A stretch of 10,539 bases of DNA from Promethearchaeota archaeon (GCA_019057355.1 DXJM01000087.1:1-10539); one strand, 5' to 3'. Positions 1 through 7,317 are shown, counted from the first letter of the stretch. Translations and numbers: made by a program. The notes: generated by a model not told the origin, from the sequence alone.

Positions 1-1067
1 ATGACACTACTATTCATTTCTTCAAGGATTTGCTTAATTTTTGGATCGTTCTGTGCATCTCCTTCAAAGTCCATGAGAAAGATATATTCCCATCTACCTT
101 TTCTTCTCGGTCGGGATTCAATTTTTAATAAATTAACATTTCCTTCAGCGAAGAGTCTTAAAACATTGAATAATGCTCCAGGAGTATGCTTCGTGACATA
201 TATAATCGAACTTTTTATCCTCTCAGCTTTAACCTTATTTTTTTCCTTAGAAATGATTAGAAACCGGGTATAGTTTTGAGGATTATCCTCAATATTCGAA
301 TTCAAGATTTTTAAATTGAATATCTCACTTGCGATTCTTGCACCAATTGCGGCACTTGCTTCATCGTTCAATTCTTTAACCAACCTAACAGCTTCAGCAG
401 TAGAACTCGTGTTTATTATATTCACGTTGGGAAGATTCGCTTTTAACCATGATCGTGCCTGAGCAAATCCTTGTGGATGAGAATATACATTTTTTATTTT
501 TGAGAGGTTTGATCCTTCTTTTCCTATCAAGTTTTGCACGATTCTCAATTCAACCTCTCCATAAATACTTAAATTTTTTTCAATTAGGAGGTCTAAGGTA
601 TCTCTCACGGTTCCTTGAAGGCTATTTTCAATGGGAACTACTCCAAATTCTAAAACATCCTTTTCAATACCTTCAAATACTTGAAGAATATCCTTAAGGG
701 CTATAAACTCTGAACCTGCTTTTGGAAAATAATCCAACGCGGCTTGGTGAGTGAAAGTCCCCATTGGTCCTAAATATCCAATTTTAACAATGGATCCTTG
801 TATGTCCTTGCATGCGCCCATAATTTCTTTCCATATTGCTTCAATATGAGAAGGTTTCAATTTTGATGGCTTATTTTTTACGTGTTCAATAACTTCTGCT
901 TCTCTATGAGGTTGATAAACCTCAAGGTTGAGCATTTTTTTAATCTCTCCAATCTTAGATGAAAGATTTGCACGTTTATTTAAAAGGTCAAAAATTTCAT
1001 AATCAATTTTTAATATCTCTTTTCTTTTTTCCTTTAGATCTATCCTTTTTTTTTTCTCTTCGGTCAT
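1..1067 (-). CDS. pheA: Bifunctional chorismate mutase-prephenate dehydratase (P-protein), 3' end cut by window edge
   Basis: This enzyme converts chorismate to prephenate and then to phenylpyruvate, the committed route to phenylalanine. I translated the minus strand by hand; 355 codons are open to the edge, and by family length only a short C-terminal piece seems missing. An AroQ chorismate mutase domain spans about 10-90, with R15, R32, K43 and R55 aligning with E. coli P-protein R11, R28, K39 and R51. Prephenate dehydratase spans about 95-275, with GPMGTFTHQAA (100-110), PIENSLQGTV (145-154) and the TRF motif (267-269). The ACT domain has GALF (297-300) and ESRP (317-320), the known phenylalanine-binding motifs, so feedback inhibition is expected. 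The ATG at 1067 gives the full mutase helix; an ATG at 1077 is in another frame. It lies 35 bases downstream of pheT, probably in the same operon. Confidence 0.93.
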   Translation of the reverse strand, partial: MTEEKKKRIDLKEKRKEILKIDYEIFDLLNKRANLSSKIGEIKKMLNLEVYQPHREAEVIEHVKNKPSKLKPSHIEAIWKEIMGACKDIQGSIVKIGYLGPMGTFTHQAALDYFPKAGSEFIALKDILQVFEGIEKDVLEFGVVPIENSLQGTVRDTLDLLIEKNLSIYGEVELRIVQNLIGKEGSNLSKIKNVYSHPQGFAQARSWLKANLPNVNIINTSSTAEAVRLVKELNDEASAAIGARIASEIFNLKILNSNIEDNPQNYTRFLIISKEKNKVKAERIKSSIIYVTKHTPGALFNVLRLFAEGNVNLLKIESRPRRKGRWEYIFLMDFEGDAQNDPKIKQILEEMNSSV

Positions 1068-1090
1068 GGCTCTTCATTTAAAATCGAGAA

Positions 1091-1097
1091 TTATAAA
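1091..1097 (-). promoter_or_regulatory. Possible internal TATA box for pheA
   Basis: On the minus strand the short pheT-pheA gap reads TTTATAA, centred about 27 bases before the pheA ATG. That is the spacing expected for a leaderless archaeal transcript. Only a weak purine-rich stretch precedes the ATG as a ribosome site. The element may be chance in A+T-rich DNA, and co-transcription from pheS remains the simpler reading. Confidence 0.25.
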
Positions 1098-1102
1098 TAT
1101 AT

Positions 1103-2779
1103 TTAAAATAAATCTTGTAAGTTTAATTCTAATGCCGCTACAGGGAATTCTAATTTAAAATTTATCAGTATTTCAGGGTGAATTTCTCCAATTTCCCCTA
1201 TCTTTTTTCCTTTCCAAAATATTTCTCCATAACGATTATTAATGTAGGTGAGATTATTTCCAGGTTTGATAATAATATTCTCATATTCCCCTAAAGCAGT
1301 CATGATAAAATCGAGAGTTGATCTTATTTCTGTAAAATTCGCATCATCATGATACGTAACCGCAGACAAGTGGAGCGTTCTAATTGCTCCCGTTTCTTCT
1401 TTTGGTGCTAGCAATATGATATCCCCCACCTCAAAAATCTTGATTGGTTTTTCCTCGGAACGATTAAAAAGTAAAGTTTCCATCAATTTTGGGAGAATTT
1501 GGGTTCGTGTGGTATCATATTCTTTTGATATGGGATTTATAATTTGTACTACCTTTTTTTCTTCGTGCTCTTGCCTCATGTAATCATAATGCTTTTCGGA
1601 GTTGGTTAAAATGAAATTTAAAACCTCTAAATATCCCGCTCCGATCATTATCATTCTTATCTTGTTTGAAAAATCTTGGATTGGATGGTATTGTCCGATA
1701 CATCCTTCTCTAATCGTTAGTGGTAAATTAGAATAACCGTATCCAATAGCACATTCTTCGGTAAAATCAACAGGATGGATCATGTCTCCTCTATAAGCAG
1801 GCACCCATACATCCAAGTAACCCTTTTTAGGTGATTTTTTGGCATCCATTCTAACCTTCTGGAAACACTTGATCATGTCACTTTCCTTTAAATTTAACCC
1901 GATATAATTATTAACATAATCAACCGATACCTCCCATTTCAAGGATTCTAAATTTGGCGTGATTAAGCTCTCACCATTAGGATAATTAACAACAACGCTT
2001 TCGATTTTAGCTCCCGTATCCGCTAACATTGTAGAAAGAATGTTTAATGCCAAACTTACCGCCTTGAGATCTGTCCCCGTAAGATCAAGGAATAAATTCC
2101 TTGTAGAATCAGTTACGGTTGTGAGAATTCCGTTGATAATTGGTGGAAATGAAATTACTTGATCATTACAATCAATTAAAAGGGGATATAGGGACTTTCC
2201 CTCTAAAATATGAGCATATTCCTTGCCTTTATCATGATACTTTAAAATCTCTTCCAAATTCATGGGATCTCCATCTCCATGTAATGGAATAAAACTAATA
2301 GAATCTGGTTTTACCGCAACATATCTAAAGGGCGTTTTAATTTTGTCAAGGTCATGAACTCCAATTGCAACTTTCTTTCTATCACGTCCAACAGCCCAAT
2401 GCAATTGTTCTTGGATGTTCATGAGGGTCCCAACTTCATCCTCGTCTAAATCAATATCCCTAACGACACCACAGACGATAAATGGTCTTACGGTGTTTAC
2501 GCTATCATCCACGTTCATTTGAACTTCCCCATCATTTATAACATATTTAGGAACACCTAGTTCAATCTCATAATATCCCTTGAGTGCACGGGCAATTCCT
2601 TCAGGGCTTGAAAAATCTGGTCTATTTGGATTGTATTCAACTTTGATTGTATTCTCTTCTACGTTAATATCTTCCACATCCAAACTAATCCATTGTAAAT
2701 CATATTCCAAACCTTCAATGGTCAATTCTTTTCCAATTAACCGTTCTAATCGGTTAACATTCAAATCTAAAGTAGGCAT
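1103..2779 (-). CDS. pheT: Phenylalanyl-tRNA synthetase beta subunit, archaeal/eukaryotic type
   Basis: This is the beta subunit of the heterotetrameric PheRS that attaches phenylalanine to tRNA-Phe in the cytoplasm. At 558 residues it has the archaeal/eukaryotic length, without the tRNA-binding OB and anticodon-binding extensions of the roughly 800-residue bacterial form. The N-terminal B1-type region carries YNPNRPDFSSPEGIARAL (49-66). A B3/B4 (editing-type) region covers about 90-265 and includes DLTGTDLKAVSLALN (232-246). The B5 region includes HPVDFTEECAIGYGYSNLP (335-353), and a catalytic-like C-terminal domain ends the chain. The ATG at 2779 lies 13 bases beyond the pheS stop, with AGGTGA at a 9-base spacing overlapping that stop, which suggests translational coupling to pheS. 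I see no truncation or frameshift. Confidence 0.95.
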   Translation of the reverse strand: MPTLDLNVNRLERLIGKELTIEGLEYDLQWISLDVEDINVEENTIKVEYNPNRPDFSSPEGIARALKGYYEIELGVPKYVINDGEVQMNVDDSVNTVRPFIVCGVVRDIDLDEDEVGTLMNIQEQLHWAVGRDRKKVAIGVHDLDKIKTPFRYVAVKPDSISFIPLHGDGDPMNLEEILKYHDKGKEYAHILEGKSLYPLLIDCNDQVISFPPIINGILTTVTDSTRNLFLDLTGTDLKAVSLALNILSTMLADTGAKIESVVVNYPNGESLITPNLESLKWEVSVDYVNNYIGLNLKESDMIKCFQKVRMDAKKSPKKGYLDVWVPAYRGDMIHPVDFTEECAIGYGYSNLPLTIREGCIGQYHPIQDFSNKIRMIMIGAGYLEVLNFILTNSEKHYDYMRQEHEEKKVVQIINPISKEYDTTRTQILPKLMETLLFNRSEEKPIKIFEVGDIILLAPKEETGAIRTLHLSAVTYHDDANFTEIRSTLDFIMTALGEYENIIIKPGNNLTYINNRYGEIFWKGKKIGEIGEIHPEILINFKLEFPVAALELNLQDLF

Positions 2780-2788
2780 GTTGTGTAT

Positions 2789-2794
2789 TCACCT
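2789..2794 (-). promoter_or_regulatory. Shine-Dalgarno site of pheT overlapping the pheS stop codon
   Basis: The minus strand reads AGGTGA, overlapping the first bases of the TAG stop of pheS and followed by 9 bases before the pheT ATG. It is a near-complete match to the archaeal ribosome-binding consensus. Its overlap with the upstream stop fits coupled translation of the two subunits. Confidence 0.6.
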
Positions 2795-4334
2795 AGTATG
2801 ATTCTTGCCTTAACCATTTTATTGGATTTATATATAAATCTCTGATATCATTCCGTCTAAATTTTAACATTGCCAGTCTTTCAAGACCTAGCCCCCAAGC
2901 AAGTACTCTCATAGGATTCTTTATGCCCCATGGATACGTGACTTCGGGTCGAAATATCCCCGAACCCCCCATTTCTAACCAAGAACCTAATTTATCGTAA
3001 TATACTGAGATTTCCATGCTTGGCTCAGTATAAGGAAAGAATCCTGGACGAGTAATTACTTTCTGAAATCCCATTTTCTTATAAAACTCTGTTATGATCC
3101 CCTTTAAATCACACAGAGATACGTTTTCTCCAATCACTATCCCTTCAATTTGAGTAAATTCTGCCAAATGAGATTTATCAAGCTTCTCATTTCTAAAGAC
3201 TCGATCTATTGAAAATACCTTTATTGGCGGCACTTCATTATTCTCATAAAATTGGGCTAAACGTCTTATGGTTGTTGCTGTAGTATGAGTTCTTAATAAG
3301 GTTCTTTTGGCAATCTGTTCATCCCATTCATATCCCCATCCTAACGAGCCACTCTCTCCTCCATTTTCATGAGTGTCTTTTACTGCTTTCACTCGATCTT
3401 TTTTAGGTAATTTCGCCATCTTTGGATTCTTCAAATAGAAGGTATCGTGCATTTCTCTTGCAGGATGGTCTTGAGGTTGGAACAGTGCATCAAAATTAAA
3501 AAATGCGCTTTCAATGATTGGTCCTCTTATTTCCGTAAATCCCAATGAAATAAATATTTCTCTAATTTCATTTATTAAGTATACGACGGGATGTATCTTT
3601 CCCCCCTTCAATAATGGTCCTGGTTTCGTTACATCAAAAGGTTTGAATTCATAATCTTTCCAAGTTCCAGAGCTTATCATTTCAGTGGTTATTTTACTTA
3701 CTTGTTTTAATTCCTCAATTTTTAAGATATCAATTCGTTTACCCTTTTCAGTTAAAAATAGTACCCTTCGAGTCTTTTTCTCTCTTTTCATTAGTTTCCT
3801 TTTATTTAATAAATTAAACTGGATTATCTCTTCTTTAGATAGTTGTGAAAAATCTCTAATCTCTTTTTTTTTGAATGTTTTTAGGAATTTCTCTAATTCG
3901 GTATCTGGTGGAAATGTCTCAGTAATTACAAAGAGTGTATTTTCACCCGTGGCATTACTGGTTGAAATCCAGCGATTCTTTTTCATGTTATTTATCCCAA
4001 CATAGAAAATTTTATCATCTAATGACTTTAATTGCTTTTTTAACTCTTCTAAGCTAATTTCTTTTATATTCTTTTTAGCTAAATAGGTGAGAATTTGACG
4101 TTCAGGCAATTGATTTTTTATATAATTTACACCTTCTTCGTTCATGGAGATTTGATCGACATCTTGTTCTTTAAAATCTGCCAATTCATGATCTTTCAAA
4201 TCATTTATCGCAGACATTAACACGATATAATCAATATTTAATTCTCGTGCTAAATCTGATGCTAGACAATCTCCATCTTTTTCTTGCAGTACTTTTAAAA
4301 TCGAAATAACTTGCGTCTTTAGTCTGAGTTTCAT
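2793..4334 (-). CDS. pheS: Phenylalanyl-tRNA synthetase alpha subunit, archaeal/eukaryotic type
   Basis: This is the catalytic alpha subunit of PheRS, a class II synthetase. At 513 residues it matches the archaeal/eukaryotic family, which carries N-terminal DNA-binding-fold (winged-helix-like) domains; residues 1-75 and about 75-200 look like these. The catalytic core begins near 240. It has QDHPAREMHDTFYL (288-301), RTHTTATTIRRLA (348-360), the motif 2 region DRVFRNEKLDKSHLAEFTQIEG (377-398), FPYTEPSMEI (433-442), WLEMGGSGIFRPEV (452-465) and motif 3 WGLGLERLAML (480-490). The ATG at 4334 is the natural start of the first helical domain. It heads the apparent pheS-pheT-pheA operon. The related SepRS is ruled out by the adjoining pheT. 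Confidence 0.96.
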   Translation of the reverse strand: MKLRLKTQVISILKVLQEKDGDCLASDLARELNIDYIVLMSAINDLKDHELADFKEQDVDQISMNEEGVNYIKNQLPERQILTYLAKKNIKEISLEELKKQLKSLDDKIFYVGINNMKKNRWISTSNATGENTLFVITETFPPDTELEKFLKTFKKKEIRDFSQLSKEEIIQFNLLNKRKLMKREKKTRRVLFLTEKGKRIDILKIEELKQVSKITTEMISSGTWKDYEFKPFDVTKPGPLLKGGKIHPVVYLINEIREIFISLGFTEIRGPIIESAFFNFDALFQPQDHPAREMHDTFYLKNPKMAKLPKKDRVKAVKDTHENGGESGSLGWGYEWDEQIAKRTLLRTHTTATTIRRLAQFYENNEVPPIKVFSIDRVFRNEKLDKSHLAEFTQIEGIVIGENVSLCDLKGIITEFYKKMGFQKVITRPGFFPYTEPSMEISVYYDKLGSWLEMGGSGIFRPEVTYPWGIKNPMRVLAWGLGLERLAMLKFRRNDIRDLYINPIKWLRQESY

Positions 4335-4389
4335 GATAAAAATAACGTTTTTTTTTAATCGGTTCTATATTTGTTCTAAAACTGTAATT

Positions 4390-4397
4390 TATTTAAA
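4390..4397 (-). promoter_or_regulatory. Candidate TATA box for pheS operon
   Basis: On the minus strand TTTAAATA is preceded by a purine-rich A run that could serve as a BRE. It lies about 56 bases before the pheS ATG, predicting a transcript start about 30 bases before the ATG. It is the best TATA match close to the operon, but the surrounding DNA is A+T-rich and chance matches are common. Confidence 0.35.
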
Positions 4398-4461
4398 TTT
4401 TTTTACCTTAAAATCACTTCAATTTACCCAATCTTGAAATAGGATGATACAATTAATCTTA

Positions 4462-4493
4462 ATTTCTACTAGAGTTCTAAATGATTTAATTAG
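4462..4493 (+). repeat. Degenerate direct repeat, copy 1
   Basis: The copy begins ATTTCTACTAGAG and ends AAATGATTTAATTAG. It resembles 4627-4670, which has about 11 extra bases in the middle. The shared ends (ATTTCTACTA-AG and AAATGAT...AATTAG) occur in the same order. The sequence is A+T-rich, so chance similarity cannot be excluded. Confidence 0.3.
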
Positions 4494-4508
4494 TCGTAAA
4501 AATCCGAA

Positions 4509-4545
4509 GCCAAGAGAATATACCTTGAAAAGTCATTCCCTTGGC
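4509..4545 (-). ncRNA. Strand-asymmetric hairpin, possible structured RNA or terminator
   Basis: On the minus strand GCCAAGGGAATG pairs with TATTCTCTTGGC across a 13-base loop, giving 12 continuous pairs, ten Watson-Crick and two G-U. On the plus strand the two wobble positions become A/C mismatches, so the structure favours a minus-strand transcript. It lies 144 bases past the stop of the upstream minus gene and about 175 bases before the pheS ATG. A short T run (TTTTT) follows the stem. A TATA-like TTTATT near 4568-4573 could start a transcript at its 5' edge. It could be a small RNA, a 3' UTR element of the upstream gene, or a leader element of a longer pheS transcript. No known RNA family is recognised. 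Confidence 0.35.
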
Positions 4546-4626
4546 AAGATAAAAAATTTAAAAATCAATAAATCGTAATTTTGCTTTCTCGTGAACCTTA
4601 CATTGTTTTTTATTATTTTCATGTTT

Positions 4627-4670
4627 ATTTCTACTAAAGCTTCTTTACGATTTTAAATGATATAAATTAG
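4627..4670 (+). repeat. Degenerate direct repeat, copy 2
   Basis: This is the longer copy, beginning ATTTCTACTAAAGC and ending AAATGATATAAATTAG. It is partner to 4462-4493, and together the copies bracket the hairpin at 4509-4545. It lies just beyond the stop codon of the zinc-ribbon membrane gene. Confidence 0.3.
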
Positions 4671-4688
4671 AATCTCTAAAAAATTTTT

Positions 4689-5132
4689 CTATTTCACTTT
4701 CTTATCAGGAGACTCTTGAGTTAAAAGTTCTTGTTTTTTTCGTTTTTTCGCTTGTTTTTTTAACTTGACAGAATAAATTTGTTCAACCTGCATTGAACTA
4801 TTACATTTTTCACAATATCCTACGGATTTATATACAAAATCTCCAGGTAAGTGATTTCTTACTTTAATCGTGCCACATTCTTTACATTTTAATATCGTTA
4901 ACGTTTGTTTTTCTGGTTCTCTTGGCTCTGATTGAACTTGAATTATAGAGGTTCCAAAACATATTAACGCGAATCCAATGAGAAAATTTAGGACATGATA
5001 TCCCGGAAAAATACCAATATAAATGATCAGAGCACCTACCACGATCAATAAAATTACGAAAAGAGTTTTTAAAATTGGTTTTAGACTCACTCGTTTCGTC
5101 AGGATTTCTTCCTCATCTTCTTCCTCAATCAA
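4689..5132 (-). CDS. Two-helix membrane protein with C-terminal zinc ribbon, unknown function
   Basis: I do not recognise a named family for this 147-residue protein. An acidic N-terminus (EEEDEEE, 3-9) is followed by two probable membrane helices (about 20-40 and 46-65). A CxxC-x20-CxxC zinc ribbon comes next (C83, C86, C107, C110), and a lysine/arginine-rich tail (124-147) ends the chain. With both ends cytosolic it would be a helical hairpin anchoring a zinc-binding domain and a basic tail, which could bind nucleic acid or protein; this is inference. The start is a TTG, supported by GGAGAGG 7 bases upstream; a nearby ATG is out of frame and closes within a few codons. The gene stands alone, divergent from the DUF1512-like gene. 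Confidence 0.75.
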   Translation of the reverse strand: MIEEEDEEEILTKRVSLKPILKTLFVILLIVVGALIIYIGIFPGYHVLNFLIGFALICFGTSIIQVQSEPREPEKQTLTILKCKECGTIKVRNHLPGDFVYKSVGYCEKCNSSMQVEQIYSVKLKKQAKKRKKQELLTQESPDKKVK

Positions 5133-5335
5133 AAATGGTCCTCTCCATTGTCGTCTCCTAAATAATATACAAATATAAGAAATAAATTTTTTATTACTAT
5201 AGTAGATAAAAAAATTTATGGATTCCTTGAAAAAGATTCTTTAAACTAAAAGAAAAAAATTCAAAAAAATCTTCTTTTTTTATTTATTATTGAACTGGAA
5301 AGATAGAAGATACACGATAGTCAAAATAAAAAAAA
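5133..5335. other. Divergent intergenic region with promoters for both flanking genes
   Basis: These 203 bases separate the minus-strand zinc-ribbon membrane gene from the plus-strand DUF1512-like gene and should contain both promoters. The sequence is extremely A+T-rich with several poly-A and poly-T runs. TATA-like stretches are numerous (for example TTTATTTATT near 5278 on plus), so I cannot assign one box with confidence. No coding frame is evident. Confidence 0.5.
5140..5146 (-). promoter_or_regulatory. Shine-Dalgarno site deciding a TTG start
   Basis: The minus strand reads GGAGAGG followed by 7 bases and then TTG. There is no in-frame ATG near the beginning of the frame, so this strong site is the reason for choosing the TTG as the start of the zinc-ribbon membrane protein. 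Confidence 0.5.
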
Positions 5336-6463
5336 ATGTATGGCACCCAACAAGCTGATCCGCTTAGTTTGATATTGAATTTAATGTTTTTTATGCTCAT
5401 TTTTATATCGATGTTTTATGGCCAAAAGTTACAGGGTTTCATTGCCTCCAATCAAATAAAAACAGCATTGGATAAGCTAAAAAAATGGGATGATGAATGC
5501 AAGCAGATCTTGGTAGAAAAATACAAGGAATTTGCTGATAAAAAGGAAACTACAAAAGATTTGATGATAAAATTAGAAGAATTCATGACTTTTATTGAAA
5601 TAATGCCCGTCAATATTGATCCATATGGTATCATTCCAAAAATAGACCATATTATGAATATACGGGAAAATAGATTTGAAGAAGAAGTGAAACGCTTGGC
5701 TCCAAATGCAGATACCATTCAAAGGAGCAATTTAGAGAATCTCATTGAAGCTGCGATGGCTGTTAATTACATCTATCGATTGATTAAGCATTATCTTATC
5801 TTGGGAAAAAAATCTAAGTCAATGATATTGCTAATGCAAATTGCAATGCAACTGAACATGGTTCTAAGCATGGCTAAATCCTATTATTATGCAACTAAAG
5901 CATTTTCAGAAGGAAGTCCTATAGGTGATGCTCTTGGACCAATGGTTGCAGGGCAGTTTATTCGAGATATTACTCGAGATGAAATAGAAGCCATTGAAAT
6001 TGCCCGAGATACTATTTACCAAGTGGTTGAATTTGAAGAGAGGATAATCTATGTTGTTAGGGCAAAAGGTCCGGGAGGTACTGTTGGAAAACCAGGAAGA
6101 GCAATTAAAAAACTAGTTGAAGAACACGGTGATTCTATATCAAGAATAATAATGATCGATGCCGGATTAAAATTATCTGGAGACAAGACTGGTTCAATAG
6201 CAATTGGCGTTGGCGCTGCAATAGGCGGTATTGGAGTTGAAAAATCATTTATCGAAGACTCCTCCACAAGCAAAGGTATTCCAATCGATGCTTTCATTTG
6301 TAAACAATCACTCGAAGATGCAATTACCACGATGAAACGTTCTATAACACAATCCGTGCCCTTCATCGTTGAAAAAATTAAAATGGCCATTAGAAAAAGG
6401 ACTGAAAAGGGTAGTAAGGTTATCGTAGCGGGTATTGGAAATACCATTGGAATTGGGATCTAA
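5336..6463 (+). CDS. DUF1512-like membrane-anchored archaeal protein
   Basis: This 375-residue protein resembles the archaeal DUF1512 family, which has no known function. A single N-terminal membrane helix (about 9-28) is followed by a charged helical region (40-240). A conserved-looking C-terminal domain follows, with AKGPGGTVGKPG (243-254), IDAGLKLSGDKTG (274-286) and a glycine-rich GSIAIGVGAAIGGIGVEK (286-303). It ends GIGNTIGIGI, very close to the membrane-like glycine/isoleucine pattern of the domain. The helix lacks a cleavage site, so I expect a membrane anchor with a large soluble domain. The family assignment is from memory of length and motifs. It opens the plus-strand block and is followed after 56 bases by the HAD phosphatase. 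The ATG has little room for a ribosome site and follows a run of A. Confidence 0.8.
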   Translation: MYGTQQADPLSLILNLMFFMLIFISMFYGQKLQGFIASNQIKTALDKLKKWDDECKQILVEKYKEFADKKETTKDLMIKLEEFMTFIEIMPVNIDPYGIIPKIDHIMNIRENRFEEEVKRLAPNADTIQRSNLENLIEAAMAVNYIYRLIKHYLILGKKSKSMILLMQIAMQLNMVLSMAKSYYYATKAFSEGSPIGDALGPMVAGQFIRDITRDEIEAIEIARDTIYQVVEFEERIIYVVRAKGPGGTVGKPGRAIKKLVEEHGDSISRIIMIDAGLKLSGDKTGSIAIGVGAAIGGIGVEKSFIEDSSTSKGIPIDAFICKQSLEDAITTMKRSITQSVPFIVEKIKMAIRKRTEKGSKVIVAGIGNTIGIGI

Positions 6464-6479
6464 ATTTTTTAGAGAACCA

Positions 6480-6487
6480 TATAAAAT
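6480..6487 (+). promoter_or_regulatory. Candidate TATA box for the HAD phosphatase
   Basis: TATAAAAT lies 33-40 bases before the ATG at 6520. It predicts transcription starting about 10 bases before the start codon, giving a short-leader transcript. No good ribosome site precedes the ATG, which fits a nearly leaderless messenger. Chance occurrence in A+T-rich DNA is possible. Confidence 0.35.
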
Positions 6488-6519
6488 TTAACTTTCCTAC
6501 TACTTTTTATGTTAATATA

Positions 6520-7317
6520 ATGTCAAAAAATGTTAAAGATCTTCGCTCATTAAAACAAAAAAAATCATTTTTTTTTGATTTAGATGGAACTATCTATTTA
6601 GGGAATAAATTATTTCCAGGAATTCTTGAATTAATCGACACGCTAAAGAATAAAAACAAGAATTTTTACTTTTTATCGAATAATTCAAGTAAATCAACTT
6701 CAGATTATCTTAAGAAATTAAAAAGCTTAAATTTGGACGTATCTCTTGAAAATATCATTCTTTCCCAACATCCTACCATGGACTACCTTAAAAATCAAGG
6801 ATATAGGAAGATATTTCTGATGGGAAACCAGTCTCTTAAAGAAGAGTTTGAAAATGAGGGATTTCAATTAACAGAAGAAACTCCTGAAATAATAGTCCTT
6901 GCCTTTGATCAAGAATTAACATACGACAGACTTTCTAAAGCTACTCGATTCCTTTTCATGAATTTTCCTTATATAGCCACTCATTTAGATGATAGGTGTC
7001 CTACTGAAGAGGGTTACATACCTGATGCCGGCGGGATAGCGTGTTTACTGTATAAAACTACTGAAAGAATGCCAAGAGTGTTTGGAAAACCTAATAAAGA
7101 GATGATTTTATTTAAATTACACCAAACAGGAATATCCCCTGAAGATGCGGTAATGTTTGGAGATCGACTTTATACTGATATAAAAATGGGAATAAATGCA
7201 GGAATTACATCTTGCTTGGTATTATCCGGAGAATCTACACTAAAAATGGTGGAGGAAAGTGAAAATAAACCAGACTTAATAATTGATGGAGTTTGGGATT
7301 TACTAGACGTTCTTTAA
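6520..7317 (+). CDS. HAD-IIA family phosphatase (NagD / 4-nitrophenylphosphatase-like)
   Basis: This is a phosphate-monoester hydrolase of the haloacid dehalogenase superfamily, subfamily IIA. All four motifs are present. Motif I is DLDGT (20-24, nucleophile D20 and acid/base D22). Motif II is FLSNNSSKS (51-59). Motif III is the lysine of VFGKPNKEM (K190). Motif IV is GDRLYTDIKMG (214-224, D215 and D220). The type C2 cap between motifs II and III includes HLDDRCPTEEGYIPDAGGI (155-173), typical of NagD and phosphoglycolate/p-nitrophenyl phosphatases. At 265 residues it is full length. The substrate cannot be told from sequence; sugar phosphates, phosphoglycolate or a nucleotide are possible. 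It is cytoplasmic. Confidence 0.9.
   Translation: MSKNVKDLRSLKQKKSFFFDLDGTIYLGNKLFPGILELIDTLKNKNKNFYFLSNNSSKSTSDYLKKLKSLNLDVSLENIILSQHPTMDYLKNQGYRKIFLMGNQSLKEEFENEGFQLTEETPEIIVLAFDQELTYDRLSKATRFLFMNFPYIATHLDDRCPTEEGYIPDAGGIACLLYKTTERMPRVFGKPNKEMILFKLHQTGISPEDAVMFGDRLYTDIKMGINAGITSCLVLSGESTLKMVEESENKPDLIIDGVWDLLDVL

Larger units (their letters stand above)
4335..4688. other. Gene-poor intergenic region between pheS and the zinc-ribbon membrane gene
   Basis: This 354-base stretch contains no convincing coding frame on either strand. It holds the pheS promoter candidate, a hairpin (4509-4545) and two copies of a degenerate direct repeat flanking that hairpin. I looked for tRNA, C/D-box and CRISPR signatures and saw none. 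Confidence 0.6.

Noticed and set aside
1..697. Plus-strand open frames at 1-273 and 449-697
   Set aside because: They lie antisense to the clear pheA reading frame and show no protein-like motifs.
2580..4005. Plus-strand open frames within pheT and pheS (2580-2801 and 3685-4005)
   Set aside because: They are antisense to well-supported PheRS coding sequence and have low-complexity hydrophobic translations.
2793..4334. Reading the alpha-type synthetase as O-phosphoseryl-tRNA synthetase
   Set aside because: The adjoining beta subunit, the length and the GGSGIFRPEV/GLGLERLAM blocks fit PheRS alpha.
4335..4688. A tRNA gene or C/D-box guide RNA in the pheS upstream gap
   Set aside because: A partial GGTTCA on the minus strand and a GATGATA on the plus strand were seen. 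No cloverleaf, T-arm, box D or paired motifs accompany them.
5230..5280. Inverted repeat AAAAAGATT / AATCTTcTTTTT in the divergent intergenic region
   Set aside because: It is made of low-complexity A and T runs with a mismatch, and is expected by chance in this composition.
5452..6447. Minus-strand open frames opposite the DUF1512-like gene (5452-5718 and 6049-6447)
   Set aside because: They are antisense shadows. The plus-strand frame is continuous over 375 codons with recognisable motifs.
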